Below are positions 7,514 through 26,570 of a stretch of DNA of 64,000 bases, one piece after another; positions within the stretch are counted from its first letter, which is position 1; each line of letters opens with the position of its first letter. A program made the position numbers and the translations under genes. This stretch comes from DASWJZ01 sp963720705 (GTDB lineage: Bacteria; Pseudomonadota; Alphaproteobacteria; Rhizobiales; Afifellaceae), in NCBI GenBank assembly GCA_963720705.1, contig CAVRGJ010000002.1, forward strand, positions 558,001 through 622,000, in the 5' to 3' direction. The notes beneath the pieces were generated by a model that saw nothing but the letters and a program-made list of their open reading frames with translations, made no database searches and was not told the origin of the DNA.

Positions 7514-7942
7514 ATGGCAAAGAAAATAACGGGATACCTGAAGCTGCAGGTTCCCGCAGGCGCCGCCAATCCGTCGCCGCCGATCGGGCCGGCGCTCGGC
7601 CAGCGGGGCCTGAACATCATGGAGTTCTGCAAGTCGTTCAACGCCGCCTCGCAGGATTTGGAGAAAGGTGCGCCGATCCCCGTCGTGCTGACGATCTATG
7701 CCGACCGCAGCTTCACCTTCGAGATGAAGACACCGCCGGTGTCGCATTTTCTGAAGAAGGCGGCCGGCCTTCAGAAAGGCGGGCAGACGCCTGGCCGCGC
7801 CTTGATCGGACGCGTCACGCGCGACCAGGTGCGCTCGATCGCCGAGCAGAAGCTGAAGGATCTGAACGCGCGCGACGTCACGGCTGCGATGAAGATGGTC
7901 GAAGGCTCCGCCCGCTCGATGGGCCTTGAGGTGGTGGAGTAG
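7514..7942 (+). CDS. rplK: 50S ribosomal protein L11
   Basis: 142 residues from ATG 7514, the standard length. The N-terminal domain contains PSPPIGPALGQRGLNIMEFC, the proline-rich surface of the GTPase centre. The C-terminal part binds 23S rRNA helices 43/44. GGAGTGAGAG precedes the start. It is three bases from rplA. Confidence 0.97.
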   Translation: MAKKITGYLKLQVPAGAANPSPPIGPALGQRGLNIMEFCKSFNAASQDLEKGAPIPVVLTIYADRSFTFEMKTPPVSHFLKKAAGLQKGGQTPGRALIGRVTRDQVRSIAEQKLKDLNARDVTAAMKMVEGSARSMGLEVVE

Positions 7943-7945
7943 GCC

Positions 7946-8644
7946 ATGAGCGCACAGGGAAAACGCATTCGGAAGATCCACGAGGGGATCGATCGCGAGA
8001 AGCTCTATCCGCTCACCGATGCCGTCCGCATGGTGAAGGAGCGCGCCGTCGCCAAGTTCGACGAGACGATCGAGGTGGCGCTGAATCTCGGCGTCGACCC
8101 GCGCCACGCCGACCAGATGGTGCGCGGCGTCGCCAATCTGCCGAACGGCTCCGGCCGCTCCGCGCGCGTCGCGGTCTTTGCCCGCGGCGCCAAGGCCGAG
8201 GAGGCGAAGAAGGCGGGTGCCGATATCGTCGGCGCAGAGGATTTGATGGAGAGCGTGCAGAAGGGCGAGATCAATTTCGACCGCTGCATCGCGACGCCCG
8301 ACCTGATGCCGCTTGTCGGCAGGCTCGGCAAGATTCTGGGACCGCGCGGCCTGATGCCGAACCCGAAGGTCGGCACGGTCACCAACGATTTGACGCAGGC
8401 GGTCAAGGACGCCAAGGGCGGCGCGGTTGAGTTCCGCGTCGAGAAGGCGGGGATCGTGCACGCCGGCGTCGGCAAAGCATCGTTCACCGAAGAGGCACTG
8501 ACGGAAAACATCCGCGCCTTCACCGACGCCGTGTCGAAGGCCAAGCCCTCCGGCGCCAAGGGAACCTATTTGAAGCGCGTCGCGCTCACCTCCACGCAGG
8601 GCGCAGGCGTGCGCATCGACCCGGCATCGCTTTCCGCGGGCTGA
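7946..8644 (+). CDS. rplA: 50S ribosomal protein L1
   Basis: 232 residues. The signatures GVDPRHADQMVRG and ILGPRGLMPNPKVGT identify L1, the mobile stalk protein near the E-site tRNA and, in other bacteria, the translational repressor of rplK-rplA. Full length with no anomalies. Confidence 0.97.
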   Translation: MSAQGKRIRKIHEGIDREKLYPLTDAVRMVKERAVAKFDETIEVALNLGVDPRHADQMVRGVANLPNGSGRSARVAVFARGAKAEEAKKAGADIVGAEDLMESVQKGEINFDRCIATPDLMPLVGRLGKILGPRGLMPNPKVGTVTNDLTQAVKDAKGGAVEFRVEKAGIVHAGVGKASFTEEALTENIRAFTDAVSKAKPSGAKGTYLKRVALTSTQGAGVRIDPASLSAG

Positions 8645-9029
8645 AGGTCACACGAGTTTTCCCGGGCAAGTAATTGCCCGGGTTCAGAGTTTCGTCCGAA
8701 GCGCTCGCGAGAGCGCGGACGACGAAAACGGGTCGGCGGGTTCGCTCGTCCGGCTCGGTCCTGTCCGAGATTGCAGGTGAGCTTCGGCTCCTAAGCATTT
8801 GGCCTGCATGAGACGGGTTCATGAACCGAATTCGGAGCGCGAGCTCCGCATCGGTTCGAACCTCTCGTCCTTCGCTTCTCTTCGGAGAGGCGAGGGCCCG
8901 CGCCTCAAACGAGGTTCGGGGGACAGGCGTTCACCGTCGCCCGTCCCTCAACTTCATGGGGCCGGGCGGCATGGCGAAGCGGTCCAGGCGCGCGCAAGCG
9001 GGATCCTGGGCCAGATGAGGACAGAGGCA
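8645..9029 (+). promoter_or_regulatory. 385-base rplJL leader with several hairpins
   Basis: No gene is convincing here. A 9-bp hairpin CCCGGGCAA/TTGCCCGGG (8661-8682) follows rplA. A second hairpin at 8693-8721 has stem CGTCC/GGACG outside GCGCTC/GAGCGC with a GCGA tetraloop. Further GC-rich pairing fills the rest. Position and length match the L10(L12)4-binding leader that autoregulates rplJ-rplL in bacteria. The exact L10 kink-turn was not identified. Confidence 0.45.
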
Positions 9030-9548
9030 GTGGATAGAGCTGAAAAAAGCGAGATGGTGTCGGGCCTCAACCAGGTGTTTTCGAACACCGGGGTTGTGGT
9101 CGTCGCCCACTATTCCGGCCTGAACGTCGCCGAGATGACGGCCCTTCGCGGTCGCATGCGGGACGCTGGGGCCAGCCTCAAGGTCGCCAAGAACCGCCTC
9201 GTCAAGCTTGCCCTGAAAGGTACGGACGTCGAACACATCAGCGATCTGTTCAAAGGCCCGACGGTCATCGCCTATTCGGATGACCCTATCGCCGCCCCCA
9301 AGATTGCCGCCGAATTTGCCAAGGCGAACGAAAAGTTCGTCCTGCTCGGCGGCGCCATGGGGCGGACCAGCCTGGACGCACAAGGGGTGCAGGCGCTCGC
9401 CGCGCTCCCCTCGCTCGATGAACTGAGAGCGAAGCTCGTCGGCATGATCCAAACGCCGGCGACCCGCATTGCGGGCGTTCTCCAGGCGCCGGGCGCACAG
9501 CTCGCGCGCGTGTTCGCGGCCTACGCCAAGACGGGCGAGGCGGCCTGA
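9030..9548 (+). CDS. rplJ: 50S ribosomal protein L10
   Basis: 172 residues from GTG 9030 (VDRAEKSEMVSGLNQVF), which gives the normal length and N-terminus. GAGGA lies about 8 bases upstream. An ATG at 9015 would add five residues (MRTEA) and has a weaker ribosome site. The region GASLKVAKNRLVKLAL is the rRNA-binding core and the C-terminal helix AQLARVFAAYAK recruits L12 dimers. Confidence 0.94.
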   Translation: MDRAEKSEMVSGLNQVFSNTGVVVVAHYSGLNVAEMTALRGRMRDAGASLKVAKNRLVKLALKGTDVEHISDLFKGPTVIAYSDDPIAAPKIAAEFAKANEKFVLLGGAMGRTSLDAQGVQALAALPSLDELRAKLVGMIQTPATRIAGVLQAPGAQLARVFAAYAKTGEAA

Positions 9549-9602
9549 AGCCGATCTTGAAAGATCCGAACGAAGGTTCGAACCGACAAGGGAAATGTGA
9601 CA

Positions 9603-9974
9603 ATGGCTGATCTATCGAAAATCGTCGACGACCTCTCCAGCCTGACGGTGCTGGAGGCGGCCGAGCTCTCCAAGATGCTGGAGGAGAAGTGGGGCGTCTC
9701 CGCGGCGGCGCCGGTCGCGGCCGCCGCTGCCGCACCTGCCGCCGCGGCTCCGGCCGAGGAGAAGACAGAGTTCGACGTGGTCCTTCTCGCCGCCGGCGAC
9801 AAGAAGATCAACGTCATCAAGGAAGTGCGCGCGATCACCGGGCTTGGCTTGAAGGAAGCCAAGGACCTCGTGGAAGGCGCACCGAAGACGGTGAAGGAAG
9901 CCGCCTCGAAGACCGAAGCCGAGGACCTCAAGAAGAAGCTCGAGGACGCCGGCGCGAAGGTCGAGCTGAAGTAG
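9603..9974 (+). CDS. rplL: 50S ribosomal protein L7/L12
   Basis: 123 residues from ATG 9603. The order is an N-terminal dimerisation helix (MADLSKIVDDLSSLTVLEAA), an Ala/Pro-rich hinge at about residues 36-53, and the factor-binding C-terminal domain with KINVIKEVRAITGLGLKEAK. A GTG two codons earlier is possible but less likely. It forms the stalk with L10. Confidence 0.96.
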   Translation: MADLSKIVDDLSSLTVLEAAELSKMLEEKWGVSAAAPVAAAAAAPAAAAPAEEKTEFDVVLLAAGDKKINVIKEVRAITGLGLKEAKDLVEGAPKTVKEAASKTEAEDLKKKLEDAGAKVELK

Positions 9975-9990
9975 GCGTTTTCTGAAGTTT

Positions 9991-10020
9991 CCCGGGCGGG
10001 GGGCCAACCTCGCGCCCGGG
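9991..10020 (+). other. rplL-rpoB intergenic hairpin
   Basis: CCCGGGCG (9991-9998) pairs with CGCCCGGG (10013-10020) around a 14-base loop in the 176-base gap between rplL and rpoB. No T-run follows. Partial terminators in this gap set the ribosomal-protein to polymerase ratio in E. coli; a similar role is inference. Confidence 0.4.
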
Positions 10021-10150
10021 ATCGACTGGCCGCGAAGGCCAAACGGGCGCTGCGTATTCCTGGCGCCTCCCGCTGTCCCGACGGACGCATGGGCAAGGTC
10101 CCGTGCGGCTCTCCGGACAGCCGTTCGGACGAGATTGGCGAGGACGAATA

Positions 10151-14311
<4,161 letters not shown>

Positions 14312-14423
14312 GCGGCGTCCCACGGCGCCTAACCGGCGTCACTTAAGAGAATCTCGTGCCGCGGCGTGAACGCGGCGAAAGCCCCAACCTCCCAGGGGCA
14401 TGCCAGACGGCCAAGGAGTGACC

Positions 14424-18623
<4,200 letters not shown>

Positions 18624-18645
18624 CCGCGCACCACAAAAGCTTTGG

Positions 18646-18674
18646 AAGGGCCGCCCTCGGGCGGCCCTTTTTTT
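18646..18674 (+). terminator. Rho-independent terminator after rpoC
   Basis: AAGGGCCGCC (18646-18655), a CTCG loop and GGCGGCCCTT (18660-18669) form a perfect 10-bp stem, running into seven T residues. It ends the secE/rpl/rpoBC transcript 22 bases after the rpoC stop. Confidence 0.9.
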
Positions 18675-19372
18675 GCGCGGGTTCCGCCGCAGTCGGCCGC
18701 TGTCTCCGCGCCGCCACACCCTTCGCAATAATTTGGAAACCTCTTCCGTGCTTGTTGTTTGGTCGATCAAGGGCGCCTACGAAGGCGGTGGGAGCGGGGG
18801 CTTCCGAGATTCTTACGGAAGCGAATTCCGGTGCGGCTCGCACCGGGAAACAGTTGCTCTCGGCCGCGTCATGGCATGGCTCACGGGGATTGAAGATGTC
18901 GACCGGTCTTGTTTGGCGTGCAGTGCTGTTCTTCGGGTTGACGGCCGGATACGTGATCCTCGCCGCCTTGCCCTACCTCGCCTAAGAGCTTCCTCAAAAC
19001 CGTCCGCTGCGGGCACGCCGGCGCCTTTGGCGTTGGCAGAGCGCGCCGCGTCCGTGCTGCTCGCGGCCACCGCCCGGATTTGCCGCGATTTCGCGCCTTC
19101 GCGGGCTTGACGCTCCATAGACCAATCGCTAGATGAACGCAGCCCACGGGCAGGCGGTAAGCCGAGCCCGGGTTTTGTGCACCTCGCGCGAAACCCATTC
19201 GACTTAGACGCTGCCAGGGTCCGACGCTGAAGTAGGAGATCAAGATCGCGGCTTTCGAGCTCGCGATCCTCTGCATTGGCTGCGCCGCCGCTTTCAAGAA
19301 GTGGACGGCGCGGTTTTTATCGCACGCGAGCTTGCAGAGACTTGAGGAACACGAGAAGGCCGACAAAAGACG
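18675..19372 (+). other. rpoC-rpsL intergenic region
   Basis: About 700 bases lie between the rpoC terminator and rpsL. The only coding candidate is a 29-residue hydrophobic ORF at 18896-18985. Downstream, GATCGCG and CGCGATC pair near 19243-19269, and a CGCCG/CGGCG stem followed by CGGTTTTT lies near 19280-19318. The promoter of the str operon should be in this region, but I could not pick a convincing one. Confidence 0.5.
18896..18985 (+). CDS. Possible 29-residue membrane peptide
   Basis: MSTGLVWRAVLFFGLTAGYV continues for nine residues and ends at TAA; almost the whole peptide is one hydrophobic helix. GGGGA lies about 7 bases before the ATG. It sits alone between the rpoC terminator and rpsL. 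Single-helix micro-proteins of this kind exist, but chance cannot be excluded. I do not know a family for it. Confidence 0.35.
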   Translation: MSTGLVWRAVLFFGLTAGYVILAALPYLA

Positions 19373-19744
19373 ATGCCGACGATCCAGCAGCTGATCAGGA
19401 AGCCGCGCCAGGCGCCGCCACACCGCAACAAGGTGCCGGCCCTTGCCCAGAACCCGCAGAAGCGAGGGGTGTGCACGCGCGTCTATACGACCACCCCGAA
19501 GAAGCCGAACTCGGCGCTTCGCAAGGTCGCCAAGGTGCGCCTCACCAACGGCTACGAGGTCATCGGCTACATCCCCGGCGAGGGGCATAATCTGCAGGAG
19601 CACTCGGTGGTGATGATCCGCGGCGGCCGCGTGAAGGATCTGCCGGGCGTTCGCTATCACATTCTACGCGGCGTGCTCGACACGCAGGGCGTGAAGGACC
19701 GCCGCCAGCGCCGCTCCAAATACGGCGCCAAGCGTCCGAAGTGA
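19373..19744 (+). CDS. rpsL: 30S ribosomal protein S12
   Basis: 123 residues. TTPKKPNSALRKVAK contains K43, and GGRVKDLPGVRYH contains K88 and P91, the residues changed in streptomycin-resistant mutants. All are wild-type here. S12 monitors codon-anticodon pairing in the decoding centre. First gene of the str operon. Confidence 0.97.
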   Translation: MPTIQQLIRKPRQAPPHRNKVPALAQNPQKRGVCTRVYTTTPKKPNSALRKVAKVRLTNGYEVIGYIPGEGHNLQEHSVVMIRGGRVKDLPGVRYHILRGVLDTQGVKDRRQRRSKYGAKRPK

Positions 19745-19867
19745 GTTGTGCCGAGCGAGGGTCTTTCTCGGGCGAGCGAAGCGAGACCCGCGGACCCAGG
19801 GACTGAAGTCTGGGGGATTGAAATCTGGATGCTCGGGCCGAGCCCGAACACGACGAGGATAGGATAG

Positions 19868-20338
19868 ATGTCGCGACGTCATCGCGCCGAAAAGCGGGAG
19901 ATCATCCCCGACGCCAAGTTCGGCGATCGCGTGGTCTCGAAGTTCATGAACTCGGTCATGCACGCCGGCAAGAAGTCGGTGGCGGAAGCCATCGTCTATG
20001 GCGCTCTCGACGAGGTCGAGCGCAAGATCCGGCAGGATCCGCTCGGGGTCTTCCACACGGCGCTGGAGAACGTGATGCCGTCGATCGAGGTGCGCTCGCG
20101 GCGCGTCGGCGGCGCCACCTATCAGGTGCCGGTCGAGGTACGCGTGGAGCGCCGCCAGGCGCTCGCCATCCGCTGGCTGATCGCCGCCGCCCGCAGCCGC
20201 AACGAGCGCACCATGGTGGAGAAGCTTTCCGGCGAGTTGCTCGATGCCGCCAACAATCGCGGCAACGCGGTCAAGAAGCGCGAAGACACGCATCGCATGG
20301 CGGAGGCGAACCGCGCCTTCTCGCACTATCGCTGGTGA
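19868..20338 (+). CDS. rpsG: 30S ribosomal protein S7
   Basis: 156 residues, the standard length, with MSRRHRAEKREIIPDAKFGD and the rRNA-binding segment RSRRVGGATYQVPVEV. It nucleates assembly of the 30S head. It follows rpsL by 123 bases and is 15 bases from fusA. Confidence 0.97.
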   Translation: MSRRHRAEKREIIPDAKFGDRVVSKFMNSVMHAGKKSVAEAIVYGALDEVERKIRQDPLGVFHTALENVMPSIEVRSRRVGGATYQVPVEVRVERRQALAIRWLIAAARSRNERTMVEKLSGELLDAANNRGNAVKKREDTHRMAEANRAFSHYRW

Positions 20339-20353
20339 GGCAGGACTGAAGCG

Positions 20354-22444
<2,091 letters not shown>

Positions 22445-22483
22445 TCCATTCAAGGACAGGCGGAAGTCAGACGGAGAGAGCTG

Positions 22484-23659
22484 ATGGCAAAAGCAAAATT
22501 TGAGCGGACGAAGCCGCATTGCAATATCGGGACGATCGGCCACGTCGATCACGGCAAGACGACGCTGACGGCGGCGATCACCAAGTATTTCGGCGAGTTC
22601 CGCTCCTACGAGCAGATCGACGCTGCGCCGGAAGAGAAGGCGCGCGGCATCACGATCAACACGGCGCACGTCGAGTATGAGACGGCGAAGCGGCACTACG
22701 CTCACGTCGACTGCCCCGGCCACGCCGACTACGTGAAGAACATGATCACCGGCGCCGCGCAGATGGACGGCGCCATCCTCGTCGTCTCCGCCGCCGACGG
22801 CCCGATGCCGCAGACGCGCGAGCACATCCTCCTCGCCCGCCAGGTCGGCGTGCCGGCGCTCGTCGTCTACATGAACAAGGTCGACCAGGTCGACGATCCG
22901 GAGCTTCTCGACCTCGTCGAGCTTGAGGTGCGCGAGCTTCTCTCCAAATACGAGTTCCCCGGCGACGACATCCCGATCGTCAAGGGCTCGGCGCTCGCGG
23001 CCATGGAGGGCAAGGATCCTGAGGTCGGCGAGACTTCGATTCGCGCGCTCATGGAAGCGGTCGACAGCTATATCCCGACGCCCGAGCGTCCGATCGACCA
23101 GCCGTTCCTGATGCCGATCGAAGACGTGTTCTCGATCTCCGGCCGCGGCACCGTGGTGACCGGGCGCGTCGAGCGCGGCATCGTGAAGGTCGGCGAGGAA
23201 GTCGAGATCGTCGGCATCCGCCCGACCTCGAAGACGGTCGTCACCGGCGTCGAGATGTTCCGCAAGCTGCTCGACCAGGGCCAGGCGGGCGACAACGTCG
23301 GCTGTCTGCTGCGCGGCGTTGAGCGCGACGGCGTCGAGCGCGGGCAGGTGCTCTGCAAGCCGGGCTCGGTGACCCCGCACACCAAATTCAAGGCCGAGGC
23401 CTACATCCTCACCAAGGAGGAGGGCGGCCGCCATACGCCGTTCTTCACCAACTACCGTCCGCAGTTCTATTTCCGCACGACCGACGTGACGGGCGTGGTG
23501 GAGCTGCCGGAAGGCACCGAAATGGTGATGCCGGGCGACAACGTGCAGATGACGGTATCGCTCATCGTGCCGATCGCCATGGAGGAGAAGCTCCGCTTCG
23601 CCATCCGTGAAGGCGGCCGCACCGTCGGTGCCGGCGTCGTGGCGTCGATCATCGAATAG
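22484..23659 (+). CDS. tuf: Elongation factor Tu
   Basis: 391 residues. G1 is GHVDHGKT at residues 19-26, G2 is RGITINTAHVEY, G3 is DCPGHADY and G4 is NKVD. Domains 2 and 3 follow in full. It delivers aminoacyl-tRNA to the ribosome. It is the only tuf in the window; the usual second site before tRNA-Trp is occupied by the ABC operon. Confidence 0.97.
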   Translation: MAKAKFERTKPHCNIGTIGHVDHGKTTLTAAITKYFGEFRSYEQIDAAPEEKARGITINTAHVEYETAKRHYAHVDCPGHADYVKNMITGAAQMDGAILVVSAADGPMPQTREHILLARQVGVPALVVYMNKVDQVDDPELLDLVELEVRELLSKYEFPGDDIPIVKGSALAAMEGKDPEVGETSIRALMEAVDSYIPTPERPIDQPFLMPIEDVFSISGRGTVVTGRVERGIVKVGEEVEIVGIRPTSKTVVTGVEMFRKLLDQGQAGDNVGCLLRGVERDGVERGQVLCKPGSVTPHTKFKAEAYILTKEEGGRHTPFFTNYRPQFYFRTTDVTGVVELPEGTEMVMPGDNVQMTVSLIVPIAMEEKLRFAIREGGRTVGAGVVASIIE

Positions 23660-23666
23660 CCGAGAA

Positions 23667-23690
23667 ACGGGCGCGGACATCCGCGCCCGT
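23667..23690 (+). other. tuf-rpsJ intergenic hairpin
   Basis: ACGGGCGCGG (23667-23676) and CCGCGCCCGT (23681-23690) form a perfect 10-bp stem with a 4-base ACAT loop. It lies 7 bases after the tuf stop and 19 bases before rpsJ. No poly-T follows, so it is more likely a pause, processing or attenuation site separating str from S10 expression than a full stop. Confidence 0.55.
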
Positions 23691-23709
23691 CCTCTTGAAG
23701 GACAGGAAA

Positions 23710-24018
23710 ATGAACGGTCAGAATATTCGCATCCGCCTGAAGGCCTTCGATCACCGCGTGCTCAATTCGTCGACCGCGGAGATCGTGTCCACGGCGAAGC
23801 GGACGGGCGCGCAAGTGCGCGGGCCAATTCCGCTGCCAAGCCGGATCGAGAAATTCACCGTCAACCGCTCGCCGCACGTCGACAAGAAGAGCCGCGAGCA
23901 ATTCGAGATTCGCACCCACAAGCGGCTGCTCGACATCATCGAGCCGACCCCGCAGACCGTCGACGCTTTGATGAAGCTCGACCTCGCGGCCGGCGTCGAC
24001 GTCGAGATCAAGCTCTAG
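23710..24018 (+). CDS. rpsJ: 30S ribosomal protein S10
   Basis: 102 residues from ATG 23710 (MNGQNIRIRLKAFDHRVLN), with AAGGA upstream. The motif RGPIPLPSRIEKFTVNRSPH is the ribosome-binding loop region. It also binds NusB in antitermination in other bacteria. First gene of the S10 cluster. Confidence 0.97.
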   Translation: MNGQNIRIRLKAFDHRVLNSSTAEIVSTAKRTGAQVRGPIPLPSRIEKFTVNRSPHVDKKSREQFEIRTHKRLLDIIEPTPQTVDALMKLDLAAGVDVEIKL

Positions 24019-24056
24019 GGTTTTTGGGCGCGAAAGCGCTGACGAGGCAGAAGATC

Positions 24057-24788
24057 ATGCGCTCAGGCGTGATTGCACAGAAGCTGGGGATGACCCGCAT
24101 TTACACCGAGGCCGGCGAGCACGTGCCGGTGACGGTGCTGCGCGTCGACAATTGCCAGGTCGTCGCACAGCGGACGGCCGAGAAAGACGGCTACACCGCC
24201 GTGCAGCTTGGCGCCGGCAGGCGCAAGCCGCGCGGGACGCCGAAGGCGCTTCGCGGCCACTTCGCGCGCGCCGAGGTCGAGCCTAAGCGCGAGGTCGCCG
24301 AGTTCCGGGTAAGCCCGGAGAACCTGATCGCCGTCGGCGCCGAGATCACCGCGGCGCATTTCGTGCCGGGCCAGTTCGTGGACGTGACCGGCACGTCGAT
24401 CGGCAAAGGCTTCGCCGGCGTCATCAAGCGGCACCATTTCGGCGGCCTGCGCGCGACGCACGGCGTCTCGGTTTCGCACCGCTCGCACGGCTCGACCGGC
24501 CAGCGCCAGGACCCCGGCAAGGTGTTCAAGGGCAAGAAGATGGCCGGCCATCTCGGCAACGTCCGGGTAACGACCCAGAACTTGGAGGTCGTGCGCACCG
24601 ACGCCGATGAGGGCGTCATCCTGGTCAAGGGCGCGGTGCCCGGCGCCAAGGGCGGCTGGCTGCTCGTCCGCGACGCGGTGAAGCGCGCGCTTCCGAAGGA
24701 TGCGCCGAAGCCCGCCGCGATCCGCGAGAACGGCAAGGCGGCCAAGAACGATGCGCCGGAAGCGGCCAAAGAGGGCGGAGCTGCCTGA
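24057..24788 (+). CDS. rplC: 50S ribosomal protein L3
   Basis: 243 residues from ATG 24057. The loop HGVSVSHRSHGSTGQRQDPG reaches toward the peptidyl-transferase centre, and KGKKMAGHLGNVRVTTQNL is the family signature. The C-terminal tail is lengthened by an Ala/Lys-rich stretch, common in alphaproteobacteria. The TGA overlaps the rplD ATG by one base. Confidence 0.96.
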   Translation: MRSGVIAQKLGMTRIYTEAGEHVPVTVLRVDNCQVVAQRTAEKDGYTAVQLGAGRRKPRGTPKALRGHFARAEVEPKREVAEFRVSPENLIAVGAEITAAHFVPGQFVDVTGTSIGKGFAGVIKRHHFGGLRATHGVSVSHRSHGSTGQRQDPGKVFKGKKMAGHLGNVRVTTQNLEVVRTDADEGVILVKGAVPGAKGGWLLVRDAVKRALPKDAPKPAAIRENGKAAKNDAPEAAKEGGAA

Positions 24789-25417
24789 TGGAAATCAAGG
24801 TGAAAACGCTTGCCGGCAAGGCCGCGGGGACGCTGACGCTTTCCGACGCGGTGTTCGGACTGGAGCCCCGCGCGGACATCCTGCAGCGCATGGTGCGCTG
24901 GCAGCTCGCCAAACGGCAGGCCGGCACCCACAAGACGAAGACGCGTGGCGAGGTGAAGGCGACCTCGAAGAAGATGTACCGGCAGAAGGGCACCGGCAGC
25001 GCCCGCCACGGCAACAAGGCGGCGCCGCAGTTCCGCGGCGGCGGCAAGGCGTTTGGCCCGGTGGCACGCTCACACGAAATCGGGCTGCCGAAGAAGGTGC
25101 GCGCGCTGGCTCTGAAGCACGCGCTCTCCGCCAAGGCGAAGGCGGACGCCATCGTGGTGGTCGACGATCTGAGTGCCAAGGAAGCCAAGACCAAGGCACT
25201 TGTCGCGCAGTTCGCCGGCCTCGGCTTCTCGAATGCGCTGATCGTCGGCGGGGCCGAGATCGAAGCAGGATTCGGTCGCGCGGCGCGCAACATCACCGGG
25301 ATCGACGTGCTGCCGATCCAAGGCATCAACGTCTACGACATCCTGCGCCGCGACACGCTGGTCCTTTCGAAGGCCGCCGTCGAAGCGCTGGAGGAGCGGT
25401 TCAATGGCCGACCTTAG
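24788..25417 (+). CDS. rplD: 50S ribosomal protein L4
   Basis: 209 residues. The long exit-tunnel loop RGEVKATSKKMYRQKGTGSA followed by RHGNKAAPQFRGGGKAFGP is typical. In E. coli L4 also represses the S10 operon. It overlaps rplC by one base and rplW by 14 bases. Confidence 0.96.
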   Translation: MEIKVKTLAGKAAGTLTLSDAVFGLEPRADILQRMVRWQLAKRQAGTHKTKTRGEVKATSKKMYRQKGTGSARHGNKAAPQFRGGGKAFGPVARSHEIGLPKKVRALALKHALSAKAKADAIVVVDDLSAKEAKTKALVAQFAGLGFSNALIVGGAEIEAGFGRAARNITGIDVLPIQGINVYDILRRDTLVLSKAAVEALEERFNGRP

Positions 25418-25697
25418 GCACTACGACACGATCATCTCGCCGGTGATCACGGAGAAGTCGACGGCGGCGTCGGAGCACAACAAGATCGTGTTCCGCGTCA
25501 CCTCGAAGGCCACGAAGCCGGAGATCAAGGCGGCGGTCGAGGCGCTGTTCAATGTCAAGGTGACGGCGGTCAACACGCTGAACCGGGCCGGCAAGACGAA
25601 GCGCTTCCGCGGCGTCGCCGGCAAGCAGAGCGGTTACAAAAGAGCCGTCGTGACGCTGGCCGAAGGCCAGTCGATCGACGTGACCACGGGCCTTTAG
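25404..25697 (+). CDS. rplW: 50S ribosomal protein L23
   Basis: 97 residues, starting MADLRHYDTIISPVITEKST. It lies at the tunnel exit, where trigger factor and SRP dock. It has standard length and overlaps the end of rplD, implying coupled translation. Confidence 0.96.
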   Translation: MADLRHYDTIISPVITEKSTAASEHNKIVFRVTSKATKPEIKAAVEALFNVKVTAVNTLNRAGKTKRFRGVAGKQSGYKRAVVTLAEGQSIDVTTGL

Positions 25698-25712
25698 GCG
25701 GGACGCGCTAAG

Positions 25713-26549
25713 ATGGCACTCAAGACATACAACCCCACGACGCCGGGCCGCCGCCAGCTGACGCTGGTCGACCGCTCGCGGTTGTGGAAGGGCAAGCCGC
25801 AGAAGGCGCTGACGGAGGGCCTGACCAAGAGCGGCGGGCGCAACAATCTCGGCCGGCTCACCGCGCGCCGCCGTGGCGGCGGGCACAAGCGCGCCTATCG
25901 TGTCATCGACTTCAAGCGGCGGAAATTCGACGTGCCGGCGAAGGTAGAGCGGCTGGAATACGATCCAAACCGCTCCGCCTTCATCGCGCTCATTCGCTAC
26001 GCGGACGGCGAGCTTGCCTACATCATCGCGCCACAGCGCCTGGCGGAAGGCGACACTATCGTCTCCGGGGAGCAGGTGGACGTGAAGCCCGGAAACGCGA
26101 TGCCGCTCCGCTCCATTCCCGTCGGCACGATCGTGCACAACGTGGAGCTCAGGATCGGGCGCGGCGGGCAGCTCGCGCGCGCCGCGGGCTCCTACGCGCA
26201 GATTGCCGGCCGCGATCAGGGCTACGCGATCCTCCGGCTCAATTCCGGCGAGCAGCGGCTGGTCAGCGGCGCTTGCATGGCGACGATCGGCGCGGTCTCC
26301 AATCCCGACCACGCCAATATCTCGATCGGCAAGGCCGGGCGTAACCGTTGGCTCGGCTGGCGGCCGTCCGTGCGCGGCGTCGCCATGAACCCGGTCGACC
26401 ACCCGCATGGCGGCGGCGAAGGCCGCACTTCGGGCGGCCGGCACCCGGTAAGCCCGTGGGGCAAGCCGACCAAGGGCAAGAAGACCCGCACCAACAAGGC
26501 AACGACGAAATACATCCTGCGCTCGCGGCATGCCCGCAAGGGACGCTGA
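25713..26549 (+). CDS. rplB: 50S ribosomal protein L2
   Basis: 278 residues. The C-terminal signature MNPVDHPHGGGEGRTSGG contains the conserved histidine near the peptidyl-transferase centre. It is needed for subunit association. Full length. Confidence 0.97.
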   Translation: MALKTYNPTTPGRRQLTLVDRSRLWKGKPQKALTEGLTKSGGRNNLGRLTARRRGGGHKRAYRVIDFKRRKFDVPAKVERLEYDPNRSAFIALIRYADGELAYIIAPQRLAEGDTIVSGEQVDVKPGNAMPLRSIPVGTIVHNVELRIGRGGQLARAAGSYAQIAGRDQGYAILRLNSGEQRLVSGACMATIGAVSNPDHANISIGKAGRNRWLGWRPSVRGVAMNPVDHPHGGGEGRTSGGRHPVSPWGKPTKGKKTRTNKATTKYILRSRHARKGR

Positions 26550-26570
26550 GGCAGGTTTTAGGAGAGAGAC

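Noticed and set aside
19493..19650. Possible streptomycin-resistance change in rpsL
   Set aside because: K43, K88 and P91 are all wild-type.
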